This document shows positions 25,783-33,751 of a stretch of 64,000 nucleotides of DNA, piece by piece. The position numbers and the translations under genes are program-made. Source of the stretch: an uncultured Anaerococcus sp. (GTDB taxonomy: Bacteria; Bacillota; Clostridia; Tissierellales; Peptoniphilaceae); the NCBI RefSeq assembly GCF_943912825.1, contig NZ_CALTUX010000003.1, positions 12,826-76,825 on the forward strand. Reading direction: 5' to 3'. The notes below the pieces were generated by a model that saw only the letters and a list, made by a program, of their open reading frames with translations, made no database searches and was not told where the DNA came from. The number at the start of each line of letters is the position of its first letter. The stretch's first letter is position 1.

Positions 25783-26518
25783 GAAAAAAGCAGCCTTCTT
25801 TGATATTGACGGTACACTCTTTAGAAATTCACTATTAATAGAGCATTTTTTGAAGTTAGTTGAAGATGGTATTTTGAATGAAAAAATTTGGACTGAAGAA
25901 ATTGGTCCACTTTATAGTAAGTATGAAAATAGACAGGGAGCCTATGAGGACTACTTAGACAAGTCAGCCCTAGCATACCAGAGATCTATGATTGGCTTGG
26001 ATAAAGAAATAATAGATAAATATTCTACAATAGTTATAAATGAAAATAAAAATAAAATTTATAATATTACCAAAAATGCTGTGAATAAGCACTATCAAGA
26101 TGGATATTTAATATTTTTCATTTCAGGTTCTCCAAACTTTTTGGTGGATAGATTTTCAAAGCTTTATAATGCGACAGAATCTATTTCAACAATCTATGAA
26201 TTTGATGAAAAAAATAAATTTACAGGTAAAGTATTACCTATGTGGGATGGCAAAAGTAAGTTTTCAGCTGTCAATATTCTTAAAGAAAAATATGATATTG
26301 ACCTTGATAATTCTTATGCTTATGGTGATACAAATGGCGATATTACAATGTTTCAACTAGTAGGCAACCCACACGCTATAAACCCATCCTTTGAATTAAT
26401 TGAAAAATTATATGAGGATGTGGATTTGAGAAAAAAGTCAGTGATTAATATCGAAAGGAAGGATGTAAATTATTCTTTTAAACTAAATGATTTAAAAGTA
26501 GATTTTACTAAATTCTAA
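25775..26518 (+). CDS. HAD-IB family phosphatase (SerB-like)
   Basis: A 247-residue haloacid-dehalogenase phosphatase. Motif I is FFDIDGTLF with the nucleophilic Asp, motif II FFISGSPNFL, and motif III/IV YAYGDTNGDITMF followed by the typical NPHAINPS stretch. This is the HAD-IB layout of phosphoserine phosphatase-like and 1-acylglycerol-phosphate-linked hydrolases, with a helical cap between motifs I and II. Substrate is not determined. It overlaps the preceding membrane protein gene by 8 bases. Confidence 0.87.
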   Translation: MTKKKAAFFDIDGTLFRNSLLIEHFLKLVEDGILNEKIWTEEIGPLYSKYENRQGAYEDYLDKSALAYQRSMIGLDKEIIDKYSTIVINENKNKIYNITKNAVNKHYQDGYLIFFISGSPNFLVDRFSKLYNATESISTIYEFDEKNKFTGKVLPMWDGKSKFSAVNILKEKYDIDLDNSYAYGDTNGDITMFQLVGNPHAINPSFELIEKLYEDVDLRKKSVINIERKDVNYSFKLNDLKVDFTKF

Positions 26519-26555
26519 AAAAAATCTTGTGAATTTTTTTAAATAAGATATTTTT

Positions 26556-26632
26556 AAAAAGCTAAAACAACTAGACCTATATACAATAATTAATGAATTA
26601 TGTATATTTTTACTGAAATTTTAGCTTTTTTT
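26556..26632 (+). other. 77-nt two-tier inverted repeat with symmetric internal loop
   Basis: AAAAAGCTAAAA (26556-26567) pairs perfectly with TTTTAGCTTTTT (26619-26630), and the T-run continues to 26632. Inside, ATATAC-A-ATAATT (26579-26591) pairs with AATTATGTATAT (26596-26607), with only one bulged A. The two stems are separated by an internal loop of 11 bases on each strand. It follows the HAD gene and could be its terminator, but the second stem is more than a terminator needs. It could be a small RNA or a palindromic repeat. The rest of the 183-base gap holds only the extended -10 element described next. Confidence 0.65.
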
Positions 26633-26674
26633 ATTTCCTTGAAAAATATATCTAAATAAAAGACTTTTAATTTA

Positions 26675-26683
26675 TGGTAAAAT
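26675..26683 (+). promoter_or_regulatory. Extended -10 promoter for the gene at 26702
   Basis: TGG-TAAAAT (26675-26683) is an extended -10 element 18 bases before the start codon. No convincing -35 box is found, as is usual for extended -10 promoters. Confidence 0.45.
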
Positions 26684-26701
26684 AGTAACTGAGGTAGGAC
26701 G

Positions 26702-27415
26702 ATGAAGGCAGAATTAAGTAAATCTTTTCCAATAATTGAAAAACTTGAATATAATTATCTTGTTGATAAAGATGTATACTCACTTAATACACTTATGTCT
26801 TTATTGTACGATAGATGTCTAGCTAATTTTTCTAAGCATTCTTATTATGCTAAGGACTACTGCTTTAGGAATCTTAAAAAATATTTTTGGAACTTAGTAG
26901 ATATTGATGAGATAATCAATAGTTTAAGTAGAAATATCGGTAAGGACATCGACAGATATGAATATTTGATTTCAATCAAAGCTCAGTATAGGGCTTTCAA
27001 CACTAAAAAAGATGTTGATAAACTCGAATTACTGATGATTGAAGCCCTGGGTGTAGAATATTTAATTGAAGGCAGGAATTATTTTTATAATAGAGAAGAT
27101 AAGATTATGGTTGAAATTGGTGATAATCTCAAATCATCGATATTTGACAATAAAGCCTTGCTAGCAAAAATTAAAGAAGATGTCTACAATTTTTCTGATT
27201 TAGTTTTGAAGGATAAGATATATCATTTAGATTTATCTACAAATAAACAGCTTACTTTCAATAGGGAGAGTATTTTTACAGAAGATATTACAATAAAACA
27301 AACCCAAAAAATATATGAAAAAACAATTAACTACCTTTCTAGGTCCATGGTTGATATTTATGCTGAATATTATTATAGGGGTTTGATAAGAGAAGTATTT
27401 GAAAGGTATCAATAG
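26702..27415 (+). CDS. Hypothetical protein, unrecognised family
   Basis: A 237-residue, Tyr-rich, probably all-helical soluble protein with no signal peptide or membrane helix. It has internal stretches such as YAKDYCFRNLKKYFWNL and a C-terminal YAEYYYRGLIREVFERY. It stands alone between its own promoter and a terminator, directly ahead of the ruvCAB genes. GAGGT at 26692 is a weak ribosome site. I do not recognise it and assign no function. Confidence 0.65.
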   Translation: MKAELSKSFPIIEKLEYNYLVDKDVYSLNTLMSLLYDRCLANFSKHSYYAKDYCFRNLKKYFWNLVDIDEIINSLSRNIGKDIDRYEYLISIKAQYRAFNTKKDVDKLELLMIEALGVEYLIEGRNYFYNREDKIMVEIGDNLKSSIFDNKALLAKIKEDVYNFSDLVLKDKIYHLDLSTNKQLTFNRESIFTEDITIKQTQKIYEKTINYLSRSMVDIYAEYYYRGLIREVFERYQ

Positions 27416-27434
27416 GGCTTAAGTAGCCCTTTTT
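27415..27434 (+). terminator. Terminator directly ahead of ruvC
   Basis: GGGCT (27415-27419) pairs with AGCCC (27425-27429), followed by five T residues. It overlaps the last base of the upstream stop codon and ends 9 bases before the ruvC ATG. Confidence 0.75.
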
Positions 27435-27443
27435 ATTTTGTTT

Positions 27444-27938
27444 ATGATAGTTTTAGGAATAGATCCAGGCATAGCCATTATGGGCTATGGTGTGATTGAA
27501 TTTAATGGAAATAAAGTTAAAGTATTAGAAAACGGAGTTATTACAACTTCGTCAAAGACAGATACTCCAAAAAGATTAGAGATTCTCTATGATAATTTGG
27601 ATAATATTATTAAAGAATATAAGCCTGATGAGTTTGCAATTGAGGAATTGTTTTTCAATCAAAATGTTAAGACTGCTATAACTGTAGGACATGCAAGGGG
27701 AATTCAAGTTCTCTGCGCTCAGCAAAACAATATAGATATTTATGAATATACACCTCTTCAAATCAAGCAGGCGATTACTGGTTATGGTAGAGCAAGCAAA
27801 AAGCAGATGCAAATGACCATAACAAGTTTACTAAATCTAAGGTCTATACCAAAACCAGATGATGCTGCTGATGCTTTATCAGTAGCTCTCTGTCATGTAC
27901 TAAGTCAAAGATTTAAAGAACAGTTTAGGATGAAATAA
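27444..27938 (+). CDS. ruvC: Holliday junction resolvase RuvC
   Basis: A 164-residue RuvC endonuclease that cuts Holliday junctions with RuvAB. GIDPG places the first catalytic Asp at residue 7; AIEELFFNQN supplies the catalytic Glu, and KPDDAADALSVALCH the C-terminal Asp pair. I start at ATG 27444, the position matching the family N terminus (MIVLGIDPG); a TTG six bases upstream is also in frame. No Shine-Dalgarno sequence is present, only the T-rich tail of the terminator. It ends on the first base of ruvA. Confidence 0.94.
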   Translation: MIVLGIDPGIAIMGYGVIEFNGNKVKVLENGVITTSSKTDTPKRLEILYDNLDNIIKEYKPDEFAIEELFFNQNVKTAITVGHARGIQVLCAQQNNIDIYEYTPLQIKQAITGYGRASKKQMQMTITSLLNLRSIPKPDDAADALSVALCHVLSQRFKEQFRMK

Positions 27939-28525
27939 TGATTTCTTATATAAAAGGTGATGTAAGGGCAATAAGTGATGATGGCTTTATTTTAGAAGCA
28001 AACAACATAGGATATTTTATAAACTCTTCACTTACAACTCTTGCTAATATTAAAATAAATAATGAATATAAAATATATACTTCAATGCAGGTAAGAGAGG
28101 ATGATATATCTCTTTTTGGCTTCGAATCTGAGGAAGAATTAGAGATGTTCTTACTCTTGATATCTGTATCAAGTATTGGACCAAAGATTGCGATTGGCAT
28201 GCTTTCATCAATATCTTCAGATGAAATAAAACTTGCGATAGTAAATAATGACATTGACAAGCTAACAAAGGCTAAGGGGATTGGTAAAAAGACAGCATCA
28301 AGGATTATCTTGGAGTTAGTTGATAAGGTTAAAAAGATGGCAATTCCAGAAATACCTGCTAGCAAAACTGAAGATAACTTTACAAATGATTATGAAGTGG
28401 CAAGACAGGCACTTAAAAACTTAGGCTATATAGATAACGAAATAGCAAGGGTTTTAAGAGAATTAAAAGATGAAAATTTAAGTCTTGAAGCACTGATAAA
28501 AGAGAGTTTAAAAAGGCTAATATAG
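27938..28525 (+). CDS. ruvA: Holliday junction DNA helicase subunit RuvA
   Basis: A 195-residue RuvA. An N-terminal OB fold (MISYIKGDVRAI, VREDDISLFGF) is followed by the helix-hairpin-helix region (ISVSSIGPKIAIGMLS, KAKGIGKKTASRIILEL) and the C-terminal RuvB-contact domain (ARQALKNLGYIDNEI). It holds the four-way junction while RuvB drives branch migration. It overlaps ruvC by one base and precedes ruvB by 10 bases, giving a ruvCAB operon. Confidence 0.96.
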   Translation: MISYIKGDVRAISDDGFILEANNIGYFINSSLTTLANIKINNEYKIYTSMQVREDDISLFGFESEEELEMFLLLISVSSIGPKIAIGMLSSISSDEIKLAIVNNDIDKLTKAKGIGKKTASRIILELVDKVKKMAIPEIPASKTEDNFTNDYEVARQALKNLGYIDNEIARVLRELKDENLSLEALIKESLKRLI

Positions 28526-28535
28526 GTGATTTTGT

Positions 28536-29543
28536 ATGTATGATGAAAATCAAAGGATTGTAGGAAGTAATGAACAAGTTGAAGATATAGGCCTTGAAAA
28601 TTCTATAAGGCCTAAATGGCTAAGTGATTATATAGGGCAAGATAAGGTAAAAGAAAAATTGGATATATTTATTAAATCTTCCCTTTCAAGGCAAGAACCT
28701 CTTGACCATGTACTTTTACAAGGACCTCCAGGACTTGGTAAAACAACTCTATCGACAATTATTGCTAATGAACTTGGAGTAAATCTAAGAGTTACAAGTG
28801 GTCCGGCTATAGAAAGGCCATCGGATCTTGCAAGTATACTTACAAATCTTCAACAAGGTGATGTTTTATTTATAGATGAAATTCATAGGATTAATCGCTC
28901 TGTAGAAGAGATCCTCTATTCTGCTATGGAAGACTTTGTCTTGGATATAATTGTAGGAAAGGGTCCAAATGCTCAATCGATAAGGATAGACTTAGAGAAA
29001 TTCACCCTAATTGGAGCAACTACCAGAGCTGGGATGCTATCAGCTCCTCTCCGTGATAGGTTTGGTGTTTTACTTGCTTTAAATTTATATAATAGCAAAG
29101 ATTTAACAACTATTGTAAAAAGATCAGCAAATATACTAGATATACCAATAGATGATGAGGGAGCTGCAGAGATAGCCAAAAGATCTAGAGGAACTCCTAG
29201 GATTGCCAATAGGCTCTTAAAAAGAGTAAGAGATTATGCAATAGTAAAAGCAGATGAAAAAATTGACTATGAGACAAGTAAAAAGGGTCTTGAGCTACTT
29301 GAAATAGATCCGATGGGTCTTGACAATATGGATAAGAAAATAATCTACACCATGTATGATAATTTCGGGGGTGGACCAGTTGGAGTAGACACAATAGCAG
29401 CATCAACTGGTATAGAAAATGTAACAATAGAAGATGTTTATGAGCCTTATTTATTACAAATAGGATTTATATCAAGAACACCTAGAGGAAGAGTTTTAAC
29501 AAGAAAAGCCTACGAGCACTATGGCTTAAAATATGAGGATTAA
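28536..29543 (+). CDS. ruvB: Holliday junction branch migration ATPase RuvB
   Basis: A 335-residue AAA+ motor. Visible motifs are RPKWLSDYIGQDKVKEKL, Walker A GPPGLGKTTLS, Walker B LFIDEIHRI, sensor GATTRAGMLSAPLRDRFG with the arginine finger, and the C-terminal winged helix ending in PRGRVLT. It works with RuvA and RuvC on recombination intermediates. queA follows with no intergenic bases. Confidence 0.97.
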   Translation: MYDENQRIVGSNEQVEDIGLENSIRPKWLSDYIGQDKVKEKLDIFIKSSLSRQEPLDHVLLQGPPGLGKTTLSTIIANELGVNLRVTSGPAIERPSDLASILTNLQQGDVLFIDEIHRINRSVEEILYSAMEDFVLDIIVGKGPNAQSIRIDLEKFTLIGATTRAGMLSAPLRDRFGVLLALNLYNSKDLTTIVKRSANILDIPIDDEGAAEIAKRSRGTPRIANRLLKRVRDYAIVKADEKIDYETSKKGLELLEIDPMGLDNMDKKIIYTMYDNFGGGPVGVDTIAASTGIENVTIEDVYEPYLLQIGFISRTPRGRVLTRKAYEHYGLKYED

Positions 29544-30566
29544 ATGAAAACAAGCGAATTTGATTATTATTTACCAGAAGAATTAATAGCCCAACATCCT
29601 TCATCCCAAAGAGATGAAGCTAGGATGATGGTTTTAGATAGAAAAACTGGAAAGACTTGCGATAAATATTTTTATGATATCATCGATTATCTTAAAGAAG
29701 GTGATGTCCTTGTAATGAATGACACAAGAGTAATACCAGCTAGATTATTTGGAGCAAGACCAGGTAAGTCTGAGAAAATCGAGGTATTTTTACTAAATAA
29801 TACTGAAGGCAGTAAGTGGGAAGTCTTGGTTAGACCAGGCAAGAAGATGAAAATAGGAACAGAAGTTGTATTTTCCGACGAATTATCATGCAAGGTTATA
29901 GATATAAAGGAAGATGGCAATAGGATTGTAGAATTTTATTTCGAAGGAATATTTAACGAAATACTAGATAGGCTTGGAAACATGCCTCTACCTCCATATA
30001 TCAAGGAGAAACTAAAAGATAACGAAGATTATCAGACTGTATATGCCAAAAATCCAGGCTCTGTAGCTGCACCGACAGCTGGTTTACATTTTACTAAAGA
30101 TCTTCTTAAAAGAATAGAAGAAAAGGGCATAAAATTAGCTTATCTTACCCTAAATGTAGGCTTAGGAACCTTTAGACCTGTAAGTGAAGATGATCCAACA
30201 AACCACAAGATGCACTCAGAATTTTACACAATCTCACAAGAGACTGCTGATATCATAAATGATGCAAAGGATAAAGGAAACAGAGTTATAGCTGTAGGAA
30301 CAACATCCATTAGGACTCTGGAATCAGTTTATCAGAAAAATAATAAAGTTTGTGAGGATTCTGGTTGGACAGATATCTTTATATATCCAGGTTTTGAATT
30401 TAAGGTAGTAGATGCGATTATAACAAATTTCCACCTACCTAAATCAACTCTAATAATGTTAATAGCGGCCTTCACAAGCAGAGAAATTATATTAAACGCC
30501 TACAATGAAGCAGTTAATAAAGAATATAGATTCTTCTCATTCGGCGATTGTATGTTCATAAAATAG
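29544..30566 (+). CDS. queA: S-adenosylmethionine:tRNA ribosyltransferase-isomerase QueA
   Basis: A 340-residue QueA that transfers the ribosyl part of SAM to preQ1 at tRNA position 34, giving epoxyqueuosine. Motifs: FDYYLPEELIAQHP, MNDTRVIPARLFG, AAPTAGLHFT and NVGLGTFRPV, with NFHLPKSTLIMLIAAF near the end. It is followed after 8 bases by tgt, which inserts preQ1, so both steps are encoded together. No queuosine precursor synthesis genes are present in the window. Confidence 0.97.
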   Translation: MKTSEFDYYLPEELIAQHPSSQRDEARMMVLDRKTGKTCDKYFYDIIDYLKEGDVLVMNDTRVIPARLFGARPGKSEKIEVFLLNNTEGSKWEVLVRPGKKMKIGTEVVFSDELSCKVIDIKEDGNRIVEFYFEGIFNEILDRLGNMPLPPYIKEKLKDNEDYQTVYAKNPGSVAAPTAGLHFTKDLLKRIEEKGIKLAYLTLNVGLGTFRPVSEDDPTNHKMHSEFYTISQETADIINDAKDKGNRVIAVGTTSIRTLESVYQKNNKVCEDSGWTDIFIYPGFEFKVVDAIITNFHLPKSTLIMLIAAFTSREIILNAYNEAVNKEYRFFSFGDCMFIK

Positions 30567-30574
30567 GAGGAAAG

Positions 30575-31693
30575 ATGCCTTTAAAATACGAATTAATTAA
30601 AAAAGATAAATACACAAATGCAAGGGTTGGTGTGATTCATACAGCCCATGGAGATATTCCTACTCCTATCTTTATGCCAGTAGGAACTCTAGGTACTGTA
30701 AAAACAATGACTGTAGATGACTTAAAAGAAATGGAAGCAAAAATTATCTTAGGTAATACCTATCATTTATATCTAAAGCCAGGTATGGACATAATGGAAA
30801 AAGCTGGTGGCCTTCATAAATTTATGAATTGGGATAGACCAATACTTACAGATTCAGGTGGATTTCAGGTATTTTCTCTAGCTGATAATAGAAAAATAAG
30901 TGAAGAAGGAGTTATGTTTAGGTCTCATATAGATGGATCAAAACACTTCTTTACACCTGAAAAGGCAATAGAAATTCAAAATACCATACATTCTGATATC
31001 ATGATGAGCTTTGATGAATGTGTAGATGCAAGGGCTGATTATGATTATGTGAAAAATTCAATGGAAAGAACCCTTAGATGGGCTAAAAGAGGGCTTGATT
31101 ATCATAAAAAACACTCCCATCCTGACCAATCACTGTTTGGCATAGTCCAAGGTGGAATGTTTAAAGACCTAAGAGAAATATCTGCAAGAGAAACAACAGC
31201 AATGGACTTTGACGGATTTTCTATAGGTGGTCTATCTGTTGGAGAAACTAAGGAAGAGATGATTGATATCTTAAATTTCACAACTCCTTTATTACCAGAA
31301 GATAAGCCAAGATATAATATGGGCGTAGGTACCCCTGATTATTTATTTGAATCATTCCAAGCTGGCATTGATATGGCAGATTGTGTCCTTCCAACAAGAA
31401 TTGCAAGAAATGGTACAGCACTTACATCTAGGGGCAGACTAGTAGTGAAAAATGCGACTTATAAGGAAGATTTTTCTAAACTTGATCCTGATTGTGATTG
31501 CTATACTTGCTCAAACCATTCAAGAGCTTATATAAGACATCTAATAAATGCCAATGAAATTTTAGGAGCAAGACTTCTATCCTACCATAACCTATATTTC
31601 TTACTAAAGATGTGTGAAAATATAAGGGAAGCCATAATGAACGATTCTTTCCTAGACTATAAGAAAGAATTTTATAGTAAATATGGTTACTGA
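30575..31693 (+). CDS. tgt: Queuine/preQ1 tRNA-ribosyltransferase
   Basis: A 372-residue Tgt that exchanges guanine 34 for preQ1 in GUN-anticodon tRNAs. Catalytic Asp lies in ILTDSGGFQVFSL, a second Asp in the GVGTPDYLFE to DCVLPTR region, and the zinc site in CDCYTCSNHSRAYIRHL. The start at ATG 30575 follows AGGAGGA (30566-30572); a longer frame opening into queA lacks a site. It overlaps yajC by one base. Confidence 0.97.
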   Translation: MPLKYELIKKDKYTNARVGVIHTAHGDIPTPIFMPVGTLGTVKTMTVDDLKEMEAKIILGNTYHLYLKPGMDIMEKAGGLHKFMNWDRPILTDSGGFQVFSLADNRKISEEGVMFRSHIDGSKHFFTPEKAIEIQNTIHSDIMMSFDECVDARADYDYVKNSMERTLRWAKRGLDYHKKHSHPDQSLFGIVQGGMFKDLREISARETTAMDFDGFSIGGLSVGETKEEMIDILNFTTPLLPEDKPRYNMGVGTPDYLFESFQAGIDMADCVLPTRIARNGTALTSRGRLVVKNATYKEDFSKLDPDCDCYTCSNHSRAYIRHLINANEILGARLLSYHNLYFLLKMCENIREAIMNDSFLDYKKEFYSKYGY

Positions 31694-31953
31694 TGAAATT
31701 AGAATATTTAATCTTAATTCTTTTAGCTGTAGGTTTTTATTATACAAATGTGAAAGAATATAGGAAAGAAAGAGAAAAAAATAGATATATAGAAAATAAT
31801 CTAAAAGAATCTAATAAAATTATCACCAAATCTGGAATAATAGGTTACGTTACAAATATTGATAAAAATCTTATTACAATAATTAGTGGTGAAGGAGCAA
31901 AGATATCCTATATCACCATAGAAAAATCATATATCGAAGACATTTTAGATTAA
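31693..31953 (+). CDS. yajC: YajC-like preprotein translocase accessory protein
   Basis: An 86-residue protein with one N-terminal membrane helix (about residues 3-17) and a small soluble domain. Its sequence IITKSGIIGYVTNIDKNLITI matches the YajC pattern of G-G-I-x-G-x-V followed by beta strands. YajC associates with SecDF. The queA-tgt-yajC order is widely conserved, which supports the call even though the sequence is diverged. No secDF genes follow; a terminator does. Confidence 0.8.
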   Translation: MKLEYLILILLAVGFYYTNVKEYRKEREKNRYIENNLKESNKIITKSGIIGYVTNIDKNLITIISGEGAKISYITIEKSYIEDILD

Positions 31954-31970
31954 GGGCCAGGGGCCCTTTT
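31952..31970 (+). terminator. Terminator after yajC
   Basis: GGGCC (31954-31958) pairs with GGCCC (31962-31966) over a three-base loop, extended by A/T pairs, then TTTT. It overlaps the yajC stop codon. Confidence 0.8.
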
Positions 31971-32016
31971 CTTTATATAAAGCAATTAAAGAGTATAATT
32001 TCTATGAAAGGATTTT

Positions 32017-33747
32017 ATGGCAAACTGGTTTATATACAATAAAAAACAAAATTACATTAATAATTTAAAAATAGAAGATATTACAAAATTGCAGGCCTTA
32101 ATATTAGGAAATAGGGATATAATCGACCCTAAAAGAGTAGATATGTTTATAAGGCCAAGTCTTGACAAACTACATGACCCTTTTCTACTAAATGATATGG
32201 ACAAGGCAGTCGATTTGATTATAAAGACAATGCAAGAAGGTGGAGAAATAAGAATTTTTGGAGATTATGACCAAGATGGTATAGCATCTGTAATGACCCT
32301 GATGGATGGGATGTTGTTTTATTATGATAATATCTCTTATGATATTCCTCACAGGGTAGATGAAGGCTACGGTATATCTTCAAAGATGAGTGATAAGGCC
32401 ATAGAAGATGGAGTGTCTTTGGTTATAACTTGTGATAATGGTATAACAGGTTTTGATCAAATAGATAATTTAAGGGCTAATAATATAAATGTCATAGTGA
32501 CAGACCACCATCAAATTGAGAAAAAGGAAAATGAGGAATGGGTAGAGCAGGTCCTCCCAAAGGCCAATGCAGTTATAAATACTAAAAGATTAGACTCAAA
32601 TTATCCTTTTGATGATTTATGTGGGGCAGGCGTAAGTTTTAAACTAATGCAAGGCCTTTATCAAAAACTTGACGGTGATATTTATTACTTATATTCACTT
32701 CTTGAATACGTTGCTATGGGTACAGTTTGTGATGTTGTATCTCTAACTGATGAAAATAGGATATTTGTAATAGAAGGACTCAATAGACTAAACCAAACTG
32801 AGAAAATAGGGATAAAAGCCCTCTTAGATGAAGCAGGTTGGGAAAGAGAAGTAGATGAATACACACTTGGCTTTATCTTAGGTCCTCTAATGAATACTAC
32901 TGGCAGGCTTAAATCAGCCAAAATGGCCATCGAGCTTTTGATAGAAGAAGATATAGATGACATCTATGATAAAGCTCGTGAATTAGTCAAACTTAACAAC
33001 GAAAGAAAGTCGCTGACTGAATCTGCTTATAAGAGAGCATGCCAAATAATAGAAGAAAATTCCTATTACAAGGATGATGTAATAGTAGTCTATGATGAAA
33101 ATTTCAATGAATCAATCTGTGGGATAGTAGCTGGTAGGATAAAGGAAAAATACTACAGACCTACAATAGTTTTAACCAAATCTAAAGATGAAAATATAGC
33201 AAAAGGTTCGGGTAGATCAATAGAAGCTTATAATATTTATGAAGAGATTTTACCCTTTAAAGACAAATTGGCTTCATTTGGAGGTCACCCTATGGCCTGT
33301 GGACTTTCAATAGAAATTACTAATATTGATGAATTTAGAAAATTTTTAAACACAAATTCAAAGCTTTCCGATATGGAAAAAGAAAAATCAATCAATGTAG
33401 ATAGTCAAATAAATATCTCCAACCTATCACTAGAATTTGCCGAAAGCCTTTTAAAATTAAAGCCTTTTGGTAAAGACAATGAAAAGCCACTATTTGCAAA
33501 TAAGGATGTATCGATTGCAAGCCTTTCAATGATAGGCAAGGATAAAAATACTATGAGGCTATCACTGTTTCAAAATGGCTTCTATTATAATGCGATAAAA
33601 TTTGGAGCTGAGAAAGAATTTCAGTATTTAAATGATAAGTTTAATGGCCAAATAGTTGGACAAAAAATAGATATAGTTTATTATCCAGATATAAACGAAT
33701 TTAGGGGTCAAAGATCCCTACAACTTAAATTAATAGACATTAGGTGA
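32017..33747 (+). CDS. recJ: Single-stranded-DNA exonuclease RecJ
   Basis: A 576-residue RecJ, the 5'-3' single-strand exonuclease of recombination and mismatch repair. DHH-family motifs are present: RIFGDYDQDGIASV, VITCDNGITG and VIVTDHHQ in the N-terminal half, and the DHHA1 region with KGSGRSIEAYNIYE and FGGHPMACGLSI. The C-terminal OB domain (about 460-576) completes the core. It is close to the length of E. coli RecJ and lacks the long extra domain found in Bacillus. AAGGA precedes the start. Confidence 0.94.
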   Translation: MANWFIYNKKQNYINNLKIEDITKLQALILGNRDIIDPKRVDMFIRPSLDKLHDPFLLNDMDKAVDLIIKTMQEGGEIRIFGDYDQDGIASVMTLMDGMLFYYDNISYDIPHRVDEGYGISSKMSDKAIEDGVSLVITCDNGITGFDQIDNLRANNINVIVTDHHQIEKKENEEWVEQVLPKANAVINTKRLDSNYPFDDLCGAGVSFKLMQGLYQKLDGDIYYLYSLLEYVAMGTVCDVVSLTDENRIFVIEGLNRLNQTEKIGIKALLDEAGWEREVDEYTLGFILGPLMNTTGRLKSAKMAIELLIEEDIDDIYDKARELVKLNNERKSLTESAYKRACQIIEENSYYKDDVIVVYDENFNESICGIVAGRIKEKYYRPTIVLTKSKDENIAKGSGRSIEAYNIYEEILPFKDKLASFGGHPMACGLSIEITNIDEFRKFLNTNSKLSDMEKEKSINVDSQINISNLSLEFAESLLKLKPFGKDNEKPLFANKDVSIASLSMIGKDKNTMRLSLFQNGFYYNAIKFGAEKEFQYLNDKFNGQIVGQKIDIVYYPDINEFRGQRSLQLKLIDIR

Positions 33748-33751
33748 TTTT

